A DNA stretch of 64,000 bases from Aureitalea sp. L0-47. GTDB taxonomy: Bacteria; Bacteroidota; Bacteroidia; Flavobacteriales; Flavobacteriaceae. Of the stretch, positions 18,035 through 25,387 are shown in pieces. The DNA lies in contig NZ_JAFMTQ010000007.1 in NCBI RefSeq assembly GCF_026126405.1, forward strand, positions 1 through 64,000, written 5' to 3'. A program made the position numbers and the translations under genes. The notes beneath the pieces were generated by a model. That model did not search any database and was not told the DNA's origin. It saw only the letters and a program-made list of their open reading frames with translations. The first letter of the stretch is position 1; every line of letters starts with the position of its first letter.

Positions 18035-18624
18035 AGACCTTGTCTCTTTTCGACTTTGATGGTACGATCACAAAGCAGGATAGTCTTTTTCAATTTCTAA
18101 AGTTCACTTCTCCAAAATGGAAATGGTGGGTTGGTCTCATTCTTTTCATACTTCCCTTTTCTCTTGCCAGGTTTGGAATTTTAGCGCGGGGCGGCGTAAA
18201 AGAGCGATTCATCTCTTTTTTTCTGAAGGGTTATTCGAAAGATCACCTGGAATCCACTGCCAAAGAATTTCTAAAATTCCTGGAGAACCGATCATTTTTC
18301 CGATCCAGTGCAATCGCAGCATTGACAGAAGCAAAAAAAACTGGGGAGGTTGCCATAGTAACAGCTTCACTGGATATTTGGATGAGTGAGATCGCAGGTC
18401 ACCTTGGAACCGAACTCATCTGTACAATAGGTGAATTTGAAAATGGTCTGTTTACAGGAAAATTCGACGGCCAGAACTGTAATTATGATGAAAAGCCAAA
18501 ACGTGTCTCCTCCACCTACGATCTCAAATCCTATGACATGATTGTTTATTTCGGTGATTCCGAGGGCGACCTGGCTATGAAACCCCTGGTTGATGAATTT
18601 CATCTCAATAAATTTCGGGACTGA
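18031..18624 (+). CDS. HAD-IB phosphatase, probable lipid-linked phosphoribose 5-phosphatase
   Basis: 197 residues. HAD motif I DFDGT (Asp8, Asp10), motif II TAS (near residue 112), motif III lysine in DEKPKR and motif IV FGDSEGD. A hydrophobic stretch at residues ~32-50 suggests membrane contact, as in PgpC/PAP-like HAD-IB members acting on lipids. In mycobacteria the 5-phosphate of polyprenyl-phosphoryl-phosphoribose is removed by a phosphatase encoded next to the phosphoribosyltransferase (PAP2-type). No PAP2 gene lies in this operon, so this HAD protein is the candidate replacement. Last gene of the operon, overlapping dprE2 by 4 nt. Generic phosphoserine-phosphatase-like roles cannot be excluded. 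Confidence 0.7.
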   Translation: MKTLSLFDFDGTITKQDSLFQFLKFTSPKWKWWVGLILFILPFSLARFGILARGGVKERFISFFLKGYSKDHLESTAKEFLKFLENRSFFRSSAIAALTEAKKTGEVAIVTASLDIWMSEIAGHLGTELICTIGEFENGLFTGKFDGQNCNYDEKPKRVSSTYDLKSYDMIVYFGDSEGDLAMKPLVDEFHLNKFRD

Positions 18625-18647
18625 TATTTCAAGAATTAATTATTTAG

Positions 18648-18655
18648 TATCTTCG
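18648..18655 (+). promoter_or_regulatory. -7-like element before the 27-residue ORF
   Basis: TATCTTCG, one mismatch to TAnnTTTG, ending 4 nt before the ATG at 18660. Same spacing as several other putative leaderless genes in the window. Confidence 0.4.
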
Positions 18656-18659
18656 CTAT

Positions 18660-18743
18660 ATGGGAGTAGGAGCACTCGTTATAGGAACGGTATTTATGTG
18701 CCTTGCATTTGGACTGATCATAGAGATCCAGGAAAGAATCTAA
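18660..18743 (+). CDS. Possible 27-residue single-pass membrane peptide
   Basis: A 27-codon frame (starts MGVGALVIG, ends EIQERI) made of one ~19-residue hydrophobic helix and a short charged tail. A promoter-like TATCTTCG ends 4 nt upstream. It lies in the gap between the phosphatase gene and the Usp gene, before the hairpin at 18766-18788. No family is recognised. The composition is that of real small membrane proteins, but chance cannot be excluded without comparative data. Confidence 0.35.
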   Translation: MGVGALVIGTVFMCLAFGLIIEIQERI

Positions 18744-18765
18744 GGACCAGCGCACAAAACTGCAT

Positions 18766-18788
18766 AAAAAAGACGTCCGAGGACGTCT
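18766..18788 (-). terminator. Terminator of the Usp gene
   Basis: AGACGTCC-GA-GGACGTCT, 8-bp perfect stem; on the minus strand it is followed by TTTTTT, 22 nt past the stop of the Usp gene at 18811. Confidence 0.8.
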
Positions 18789-18810
18789 ATTCTGTTTTAT
18801 AGTAGTTTCA

Positions 18811-19605
18811 CTATTGCTGTCCGCACAACACCAGTAAAGGTTTACTGGTGTAGAAGTCTTTCTTAAGCACATGATTTTTCTCCGATAACTTCTTAAAGAA
18901 ACCACGCTTTCTCCTAAGAACACACAAGATATCCGGTTGATGCGACTGGAAATGCTCCAGCACTCCCTGGTAGATAGTGGCGTTTTCTGTTTCTTTATAA
19001 CCAGACATAATTTCTTTCAGCTGTTCATCCATTACATCATCCGATTCAGCCACATCCGGGGTTCTTACTCTAAGCACATTGAGCTGCGCATTGAACAATG
19101 AAAGAAGATCTTTCAAAGGATCTAACACATTCTCTTTTTCAAAATTCGGTCGCTTCAATGCCAGTAAAATGGTATTGGCCTTTCGAAACAAATAATCCTT
19201 AGGCACGATCAGCATCGGAATTTCAGTCTGTTTTACCAGCTTCCCAGTGATGCTTCCAAGATATCTCTCATCCTTGATCTCAACACTTTGAGGAGACATT
19301 ATGATCAGGTCTATCCCAAGTTGTTTTGAAATTCTCGCAATTCCTTCAGAAGGATCTCCTTTGATCGGTTTTGCCACAACCTCGACGCCTTTTGTGTCTA
19401 CCTGGCTTAAGACCTCGTCAAGTTGCGCCTGGTGGTCTTCCATAGCCACCTGGGTAACTTTTCCCATGCCGCCCACCTTGGAAAAATCCCTGTAAATATT
19501 TATCAAATACACAGTAGCTCCGCTCATTGCCGCAAAGTTTACAGCATACTTCAAATTATTCACACCATTTTCAGTAGATCCTACAGGAACCAGTATGTTT
19601 TTCAT
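18811..19605 (-). CDS. Universal stress protein (UspA family)
   Basis: 264 residues. The N-terminal Usp domain starts MKNILVPVGSTENGVNNLKYAV and has an IDLIIMSPQS strand near residue 100, then SITGKLVKQTEIPMLIVP, where ATP-binding members have GSxxxxxxxxSxxPVxVV. The second half is a more divergent Usp-like repeat. Cytoplasmic; the family helps cells survive stress and growth arrest, but the specific role is unknown. A TAGTTTTG element on the minus strand (about 19640-19647) is a plausible promoter; a terminator follows. Monocistronic. Confidence 0.85.
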   Translation of the reverse strand: MKNILVPVGSTENGVNNLKYAVNFAAMSGATVYLINIYRDFSKVGGMGKVTQVAMEDHQAQLDEVLSQVDTKGVEVVAKPIKGDPSEGIARISKQLGIDLIIMSPQSVEIKDERYLGSITGKLVKQTEIPMLIVPKDYLFRKANTILLALKRPNFEKENVLDPLKDLLSLFNAQLNVLRVRTPDVAESDDVMDEQLKEIMSGYKETENATIYQGVLEHFQSHQPDILCVLRRKRGFFKKLSEKNHVLKKDFYTSKPLLVLCGQQ

Positions 19606-19657
19606 GATCTTGGTTATTGAATTATCTTTAAACCTGGTACAAAACTAATGCTTTCTA

Positions 19658-20161
19658 ATGATACGTAAGGCGAAACCATCTGAAATTCACCGCCTCATGG
19701 AGATAACAAGAGCCTGCGCTCAGAAAATGATCCATGAAGGGATCTACCAGTGGAATGAGACATACCCGCACCCTGAGGCATTCATAACCGACATCGAAAG
19801 AGAAGAGCTATATGTTCTGATCTCAGAAGAAGTGATTGCAGGTTGTATTGTTATTTCCACCTTTAAGGATGACGTATACGAGCCTGTTACCTGGCTTTCA
19901 GAAGATGTCAACAACTATTATATCCATCGCCTGGCCATTCATCCGGACTATCAACACCGGGGAATGGCAAAAACACTGATGGACTTCGCCGAATCTTTCG
20001 CCAGGAAGCACAATGGGGATTCTATCCGACTGGATACATTCAGCAAAAACAAAAGGAATCAACGTTTCTACGAGGCCAGAGGATATACGCGCCTGGAGGA
20101 AATATATTTCCCAAAACAAAGTGAGTTTCCATTCTTTTGCTTCGAATTACTTCTGAAATGA
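19658..20161 (+). CDS. GNAT family N-acetyltransferase
   Basis: 167 residues. Typical GNAT layout: IRKAKPSEI start, central beta strands, and motif A as LAIHPDYQHRGMAKTLM (about residues 89-105) with the acetyl-CoA-binding HRGMA loop. FYEARGYTR near the C-terminus is the usual last block. The substrate (small molecule or protein amine) cannot be deduced. The start is the second of two close ATGs; the first opens only a six-codon frame. A TATCTTTA element upstream (about 19625-19632) may be its promoter. Confidence 0.85.
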   Translation: MIRKAKPSEIHRLMEITRACAQKMIHEGIYQWNETYPHPEAFITDIEREELYVLISEEVIAGCIVISTFKDDVYEPVTWLSEDVNNYYIHRLAIHPDYQHRGMAKTLMDFAESFARKHNGDSIRLDTFSKNKRNQRFYEARGYTRLEEIYFPKQSEFPFFCFELLLK

Positions 20162-20170
20162 TCCACGCAG

Positions 20171-21898
20171 TTATCGGATCAATGAAAAATGCCCCCTGTA
20201 CACCTGCCCGTCAGCAGCTTCTGCCACGTACCAATAACCTCCTAAAGGCATGGGTGTTCCATCGTATATTCCGTCCCAGCCCTTACCATTGGCGCTAAAA
20301 GAGGCTAGTACCTTTCCGAAGCGATCGTAGATGTAGATGGTGGATAATTGCAGCGGATCCACCTTCGGAGGAATGTAATTCCAGTTGTCATTGATGCCAT
20401 CGCCATTAGGCGAGAAATACGCGGGAAAGCCAGGTGCTGGAAATGCCAAACGGAAGGTTTGTTCTGTAATACCACAGCCTGCCTCATCCCTAACATAGAT
20501 GGTATAATCCCCTTCTGTTAGCCCGTCGTAGTTACTACTTGACTGCCAGGCATCCATTGAATTTAGCGAGTACTCATAATTCCCAATTCCACTTACAATA
20601 ACACTGATGTTAAAGAAATCGCCATCAATTTCTTTGAATATCGTTTCTATCTGTGGTTTCGAAGAGAGTATTGCCGTAAACACCTTATCTGCCGGGCATT
20701 CTAACTCAAATCCATTCTGTCTCAACACATTATAGGCTTCGAAGCGATATTGTCCGGGCTCCGAGAGGTCTGCAAAACTCCTATCCGAAATCAAGAACTC
20801 AGGTTCATTGGTGGGTGTCCGATACCATCGATAACCGTCTGCTTGATCTATGGCGTCTATGCGGGTAGGAAGAGACTCTTCACATATTCCTATTTCTTCA
20901 GGAAATGTAATAGTGGGAAAGAACGAAACCAATTTACCCGTGTCCGGATCAATAAGCGGTCCGCATCCTAGAATTGTGGAAAATGACTCTTGTATGCACC
21001 CTTGGGCCTGTCCGGCTTGATTAAAAGGAATAATAACGACGAAATAGCTTTTATTAGGTTCAAAATTTATCACGTTTATAATAGGGTTGATAAATATTGC
21101 CATATCCAAAACATCATTGGTGTAGGGAGAGGAGCCTACACTCACAATATATCCGTCTGCGCCTGGTACGGGTATCCACTCCAGCGTGGTGTCCAGAGGA
21201 ACATTGATTGAGCCGTTAGCCGGTCGTATGAGTGATGTGCAGCCGGGGGGGTCTCCCAATTCAGCCGTAGTAAAGCTCTCCAAACCGCATTCCGAAGCAC
21301 CTCCGATCTCATTGTACGGGATAATCGACACAAAGATCTCCGTTAGGGACGGCAGACTCATTGGAGGGTTGAAATTGAGTACATTCCCAACATCAATGTT
21401 ATCCACTATGTCACCAGAACCTTCTGTCGTGCCAAGTGATATTCGATAGCCTATAGCCCTGGGGGCATAGGCCCAAGCAATGTTAGTTTCAATATTCACC
21501 CCTGTTTCTCCATTCACAGGGTTAAGCATTGTAGTACATTCGGGAAGGGTAGTCACATTCTCCGTAGTAAAGGAAACACTGGGGCAAACAATATTTGGCT
21601 GGTTGATTATAAAAAGTGTGATAGTTACAAATACTTGGGTGAATTCCGGCAACCCTAGTGGAGGGGTGAACTGAGTCTCACTACCGACCGGTTGCTGATT
21701 AATAATGTCTCCTCCTCCGGGTGTTGTCCCTAGAGAAATAATATAACCCGTAACCCCAGGCACCTCCTCCCAGCTAATGGTAGTATCTACAGGAACACCA
21801 GACGCGCCAGCCACAGGGTCAATCAAAGACGGGCAAGCAAAAGCCCTGCCGACACACAGCATTATGGAAAGAAACAGCGTAAGTTGGAGGCTGCGCAT
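20171..21898 (-). CDS. Secreted protein with T9SS type B sorting domain (gliding-motility-associated C-terminus)
   Basis: 575 residues. Signal peptide 1-21. Three similar ~95-residue fibronectin/Ig-like repeats begin near residues 22, 115 and 212, each starting with a cysteine and L-P-G pattern followed by an aromatic WE/WA/WI and a GYxISxG-like strand. A further region follows, then the C-terminal type B sorting domain (~490-575) with FSPNGDGINDNW, IYDRFGKVL and GGYWYVAEA, which directs export through the type IX secretion system. Likely an adhesin-like cell-surface protein. It ends 9 nt from the convergent GNAT gene. Confidence 0.9.
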   Translation of the reverse strand: MRSLQLTLFLSIMLCVGRAFACPSLIDPVAGASGVPVDTTISWEEVPGVTGYIISLGTTPGGGDIINQQPVGSETQFTPPLGLPEFTQVFVTITLFIINQPNIVCPSVSFTTENVTTLPECTTMLNPVNGETGVNIETNIAWAYAPRAIGYRISLGTTEGSGDIVDNIDVGNVLNFNPPMSLPSLTEIFVSIIPYNEIGGASECGLESFTTAELGDPPGCTSLIRPANGSINVPLDTTLEWIPVPGADGYIVSVGSSPYTNDVLDMAIFINPIINVINFEPNKSYFVVIIPFNQAGQAQGCIQESFSTILGCGPLIDPDTGKLVSFFPTITFPEEIGICEESLPTRIDAIDQADGYRWYRTPTNEPEFLISDRSFADLSEPGQYRFEAYNVLRQNGFELECPADKVFTAILSSKPQIETIFKEIDGDFFNISVIVSGIGNYEYSLNSMDAWQSSSNYDGLTEGDYTIYVRDEAGCGITEQTFRLAFPAPGFPAYFSPNGDGINDNWNYIPPKVDPLQLSTIYIYDRFGKVLASFSANGKGWDGIYDGTPMPLGGYWYVAEAADGQVYRGHFSLIR

Positions 21899-22096
21899 TT
21901 ATTCCAAATTTTATTTCCTTTTAGAAATTAATCCTAACTAAAATGAGTGGTAAAAACCTGTACCACTGGCCCCATAGAAGTGAATGTTCTCATAGCAATA
22001 TATATTAGGGCAATTTTTGCCTAAAGATATTGATAAATGTTATAACTCCGTAATTTTTAACGATATGCGGCTGATAAGGCATTCCTTCGGAATGTT

Positions 22097-22104
22097 TACT
22101 TTTG
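22097..22104 (+). promoter_or_regulatory. -7 promoter element of the MATE gene
   Basis: TACTTTTG, exact consensus, ending 4 nt before the TTG start codon at 22109. Confidence 0.6.
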
Positions 22105-22108
22105 AAAC

Positions 22109-23449
22109 TTGAAAAACTACAGAACAAACATATCGTTCAAACGCATCCAGCAACTCGCCATTCCAGCAATCTTATCTGGAATTGCCGAGCCGGTACTTTC
22201 AAGCACCGATGCTGCTGTAGTAGGCAACATACCCGAATTCGGCACTGAATCCCTGGCTGCGGTTGGGATAGTAGGATCCTTTCTTTCCATGCTTATTTGG
22301 ATACTTGCTCAAAGCAGGAGTGCGATTTCCGCCATAGTTTCGCAAAATCTCGGTGCCGGTAAGATCAAAGAACTTGAAAATTTTCCTGCCCAGGCCATCT
22401 ACTTCAACATCGCATTGAGCATAATTGTCTTGCTGTCTACCTACTTTTTCGTGGAAGAGATCTTCAGTCTTTTGAACGCCGAAGGACTCATCCTCGAATA
22501 CAGTATAGATTACTACAATATCAGGGTATGGGGATTCCCATTAACCTTATTCACATTTGCCGTTTTCGGATTGTTCAGGGGGCTTCAGAATACTTTTTGG
22601 CCCATGACGATAGCCACGACCGGTGCATTAGTCAACATAGGTCTCGATTTTGCCCTGGTGTACGGAATTGACAACTTCATTGATCCAATGGGGATCCAGG
22701 GCGCCGCATGGGCAAGTTTGATCTCACAAGCGATCATGGCCCTTATGGCGTTTATTTTTGTCCTGTGGAAGACGGATGTTTCACTCCGACTTAAATTTCC
22801 ATTACACCCCGAAATAAAAAGATTGGTTCAGATGTGCATTAATCTTTTTGTGCGATCAGTAGCCCTCAATGCTGCCCTTATGCTTGCCGTTCGGGAAGCT
22901 ACAGGGCTGGGAAAAGAGTACATAGCCGCTCATGCGATCGCTATAAATATCTGGTTGTTTACGGCCTTTTTCATAGATGGTTACGGTGCCGCGGGCAATA
23001 TCCTAGGCGGCAAGTTACTTGGCGAGAAGGATTACACCACGCTTTGGAAGCTCACTAAGCGCGTAAACCTGTATAATCTTTTTGTTTCTGCAATGCTGGT
23101 TGTTGCCGGACTGATTTTCTACAAGGACCTGGGGCTGCTCTTCAATAAAGACGGCGAGGTGCTTTCCATTTTCTACGGAATGTTCTTCATGGTGCTAATT
23201 AGTCAACCGCTTAATGCGCTTGGATTCACCCTCGATGCTATTTTTAAGGGCCTGGGGGAAATGAGTTACCTGCGGAATGTACTGCTGGGTGCCACGATCT
23301 TAGGTTTTATTCCCTTTATGTTCCTGGGGCGCTATATGGGTTGGGGGTTAATTGGGATCTGGCTAGCTATCCTGGTTTGGGTAGGTTACAGGGCTGTTGC
23401 CTTGATCATTAAATACCGAAACAAATACCTTCCTTTAGTTGAAAAATAG
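22109..23449 (+). CDS. MATE family efflux transporter
   Basis: 446 residues with 12 predicted membrane helices in two related halves. The N-terminal helix has LAIPAILSGIAEPVLSSTDA, the typical opening of DinF-type MATE proteins, followed by NLGAGK (near 87). Exports drugs or metabolites in exchange for Na+ or H+; substrate unknown. Starts at TTG; no ATG occurs before the first helix. The start codon lies only 4 nt after a consensus -7 element, so a leaderless mRNA is likely. QueD-like and LpxH genes follow in the same direction. Confidence 0.88.
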   Translation: MKNYRTNISFKRIQQLAIPAILSGIAEPVLSSTDAAVVGNIPEFGTESLAAVGIVGSFLSMLIWILAQSRSAISAIVSQNLGAGKIKELENFPAQAIYFNIALSIIVLLSTYFFVEEIFSLLNAEGLILEYSIDYYNIRVWGFPLTLFTFAVFGLFRGLQNTFWPMTIATTGALVNIGLDFALVYGIDNFIDPMGIQGAAWASLISQAIMALMAFIFVLWKTDVSLRLKFPLHPEIKRLVQMCINLFVRSVALNAALMLAVREATGLGKEYIAAHAIAINIWLFTAFFIDGYGAAGNILGGKLLGEKDYTTLWKLTKRVNLYNLFVSAMLVVAGLIFYKDLGLLFNKDGEVLSIFYGMFFMVLISQPLNALGFTLDAIFKGLGEMSYLRNVLLGATILGFIPFMFLGRYMGWGLIGIWLAILVWVGYRAVALIIKYRNKYLPLVEK

Positions 23450-23476
23450 ATACTTTTACAAAAAAGTAAGTACGCG

Positions 23477-23926
23477 ATGAGCAAGATACAGATCACTAAA
23501 ATGTTCACCTTCGAAACAGGCCACGCTCTTTATGGCTATGATGGAAAATGCAGGAACGTCCACGGCCATAGCTACAAACTTTCCGTCACGGTTAACGGGA
23601 CGCCCATAGACGACCCTAATCATGTGAAATTCGGTATGGTGATCGATTTCACAGATCTGAAGAAGATCGTGAAAGAAGAAGTTGTAGACGTATTCGATCA
23701 TGCAACAGTCTTTAACAAGAACACCCCCCACGTTGAGTTAGCCAGGGAGCTGGAAACTCGAGGGCATAATGTGCTCCTTGTGGACTATCAACCCACCAGT
23801 GAGATGATGATCATCGATTTTGCGGCAAAAATCAAGAAACGCCTTCCTGAAAACATCAAATTACATTCTCTCAAACTTCAGGAGACTGATACCAGCTACG
23901 CCGCCTGGTACGCTTCCGAGAATTAG
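23477..23926 (+). CDS. 6-pyruvoyl-tetrahydropterin synthase / QueD family
   Basis: 149 residues. Zinc ligands His16 (FETGHAL), His29 and His31 (VHGHSY), catalytic Cys25 upstream of them (KCRNVHGH) and a C-terminal LQETDTSYAAW with the substrate-binding Glu. The cysteine-containing CxxxHGH form is typical of QueD (6-carboxy-tetrahydropterin synthase, queuosine pathway), but the insertion between strands and the wider spacing leave PTPS activity possible. No other queuosine genes are in the window. A TACTTTTA element at about 23452-23459 may be the promoter. Confidence 0.82.
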   Translation: MSKIQITKMFTFETGHALYGYDGKCRNVHGHSYKLSVTVNGTPIDDPNHVKFGMVIDFTDLKKIVKEEVVDVFDHATVFNKNTPHVELARELETRGHNVLLVDYQPTSEMMIIDFAAKIKKRLPENIKLHSLKLQETDTSYAAWYASEN

Positions 23927-23973
23927 CCTATTTACTAGGTTGAAACTGCTCTAAGTGAGTTTTTGTTTTTAAC

Positions 23974-23981
23974 TATCTTTA
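23974..23981 (+). promoter_or_regulatory. -7 promoter element of lpxH
   Basis: TATCTTTA, one mismatch to consensus, ending 4 nt before the lpxH ATG. Confidence 0.5.
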
Positions 23982-23985
23982 TCGC

Positions 23986-24741
23986 ATGCAGATCCCAGAG
24001 GGCAAAAAAATCTACTTCTCCAGTGATAATCACCTGGGCGCCCCTACTCCGGAAGCCAGTATGCCTCGCGAGAAGAAATTTGTGCGCTGGTTAGATACTG
24101 TAAAGGAGGATGCTGCGGCTATATTTCTTTTAGGAGATTTGTTCGACTTTTGGTTTGAATACAGAACGGTGGTGCCTAAAGGATTTGTCCGCGTCTTGGG
24201 AAAACTGGCAGAATTAAGCGATAGCGGTATCCCAATCTATTTCTTCGTTGGCAACCACGATCTGTGGATGCGCGATTATTTTGAAAAAGAACTGAATATC
24301 CCCACCTACAGAGATTCTAAGGAATTCGAATTTAACGGCAAGGCTTTTTTAGTTGGCCATGGTGACGGGAAAGGTCCGGGAGATAAAGGTTATAAACGTA
24401 TGAAGAAAGTCTTTACAAACCCCTTCTTCAAATGGCTATTCAGGTGGTTGCATCCAGAAATAGGCATGCGGCTCGCCCAATACCTTTCAGTAAAGAATAA
24501 GATCATCTCCGGTGATGAGGATAAGAAATTTCTAGGTGAAGAAAATGAGTGGCTGGCCCAATACGCCCGCCGAAAACTTGAAACAAAACACTACGATTAT
24601 TTTGTGTTCGGGCACAGACACCTTCCTATGGAGATCGAAGTAGGGCCTAATTCTACCTATTTTAACCTGGGCGACTGGATCTCTCATTACACCTACGGTG
24701 TATTCGAAGAGGATACATTCAGAATAGAAACCTTTATCTAA
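23986..24741 (+). CDS. lpxH: UDP-2,3-diacylglucosamine diphosphatase (LpxH)
   Basis: 251 residues. Calcineurin-like metallophosphoesterase of lipid A synthesis: hydrolyses UDP-2,3-diacylglucosamine to lipid X and UMP at the inner membrane. Metal-site motifs in order: SSDNHLG (Asp14, His16; Asn replaces the usual Asp-x-His middle residue without losing a ligand), LGDLFDFW (Asp51), GNHD (89-92), GHGD (His125) and FGHRHLP (His210, His212). Its ATG follows a TATCTTTA element by 4 nt. Ends 1 nt from the convergent peptidoglycan-binding gene. Confidence 0.9.
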   Translation: MQIPEGKKIYFSSDNHLGAPTPEASMPREKKFVRWLDTVKEDAAAIFLLGDLFDFWFEYRTVVPKGFVRVLGKLAELSDSGIPIYFFVGNHDLWMRDYFEKELNIPTYRDSKEFEFNGKAFLVGHGDGKGPGDKGYKRMKKVFTNPFFKWLFRWLHPEIGMRLAQYLSVKNKIISGDEDKKFLGEENEWLAQYARRKLETKHYDYFVFGHRHLPMEIEVGPNSTYFNLGDWISHYTYGVFEEDTFRIETFI

Positions 24742-24742
24742 A

Positions 24743-25354
24743 TTATTTCAGCAAATACTCCAGGGTGATCACGTCCAGTTTCCCATCGGGAAACAAGTTG
24801 TTTTTCTCTTCAAATTCTTTCAAGGCGCTAAATGTTTCGGCACGAAACAAGCCGTCGTGTTCGATGATATGCCCTTTCGAAATCAGGATGTTTTGAATTT
24901 CAAAAACCATAGCATTTCTATCTCCGATTCTCAAACTGTTTTCAGAAGGATTCGCATAAAACTGTTTACGTATTAGCTGTTTCTTTTGGTCTTCTTTCGA
25001 AAATTCTTTGGGCTTTTCCTTCTTTGGTGGTGAAGACAACAAGGCTTCAAAATACTTCACATTCGCAAGACGGTTTCCGTATTCAGCAACGGCCGCCTTT
25101 GTTTGCTCGTTGTCTTTCTTTGGATTTCGGACATCGATACCGTTGGCACTCCATTGGGTAATTACATACCCGTTCACAGCCTCTATGGCCTGATAATAAT
25201 CCAATAGCACTGCCTTATCTGCATTTGCTGTGTCTATGTTATCGGATGTTTTGTAGGCATACTCTTCAAGGCTGAAGCGTTTGTATTTTTTATACTGCCC
25301 CCATCCTATAAGGCCAATAATGACGATCAACAGGAATATTATAATTTGCTTCAT
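24743..25354 (-). CDS. Membrane-anchored protein with C-terminal peptidoglycan-binding domain
   Basis: 203 residues. One N-terminal transmembrane helix (residues 3-20), a charged middle region (EKPKEFSKEDQKKQL) and a C-terminal PG_binding_1-like domain (about 145-203: GDRNAMVFEIQNIL, DGLFRAETFSALKEFE, DVITLEYLL). Probably anchored in the inner membrane with the domain in the periplasm, touching the cell wall. No catalytic domain is present. Same strand as recJ, 33 nt downstream of it when start and stop are compared; a TATCTTTA element precedes it (about 25374-25381 on the minus strand). Confidence 0.7.
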   Translation of the reverse strand: MKQIIIFLLIVIIGLIGWGQYKKYKRFSLEEYAYKTSDNIDTANADKAVLLDYYQAIEAVNGYVITQWSANGIDVRNPKKDNEQTKAAVAEYGNRLANVKYFEALLSSPPKKEKPKEFSKEDQKKQLIRKQFYANPSENSLRIGDRNAMVFEIQNILISKGHIIEHDGLFRAETFSALKEFEEKNNLFPDGKLDVITLEYLLK

Positions 25355-25387
25355 CTGTCCGGTTAGTTTAATCTAAAGATACAAAAA

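Noticed and set aside
11132-18624. Glycan locus as an ordinary O-antigen or capsule cluster
   Set aside because: No nucleotide-sugar enzymes, Wzx/Wzy or cytoplasmic glycosyltransferases are present; the enzymes all point to polyprenyl-phosphate pentose chemistry.
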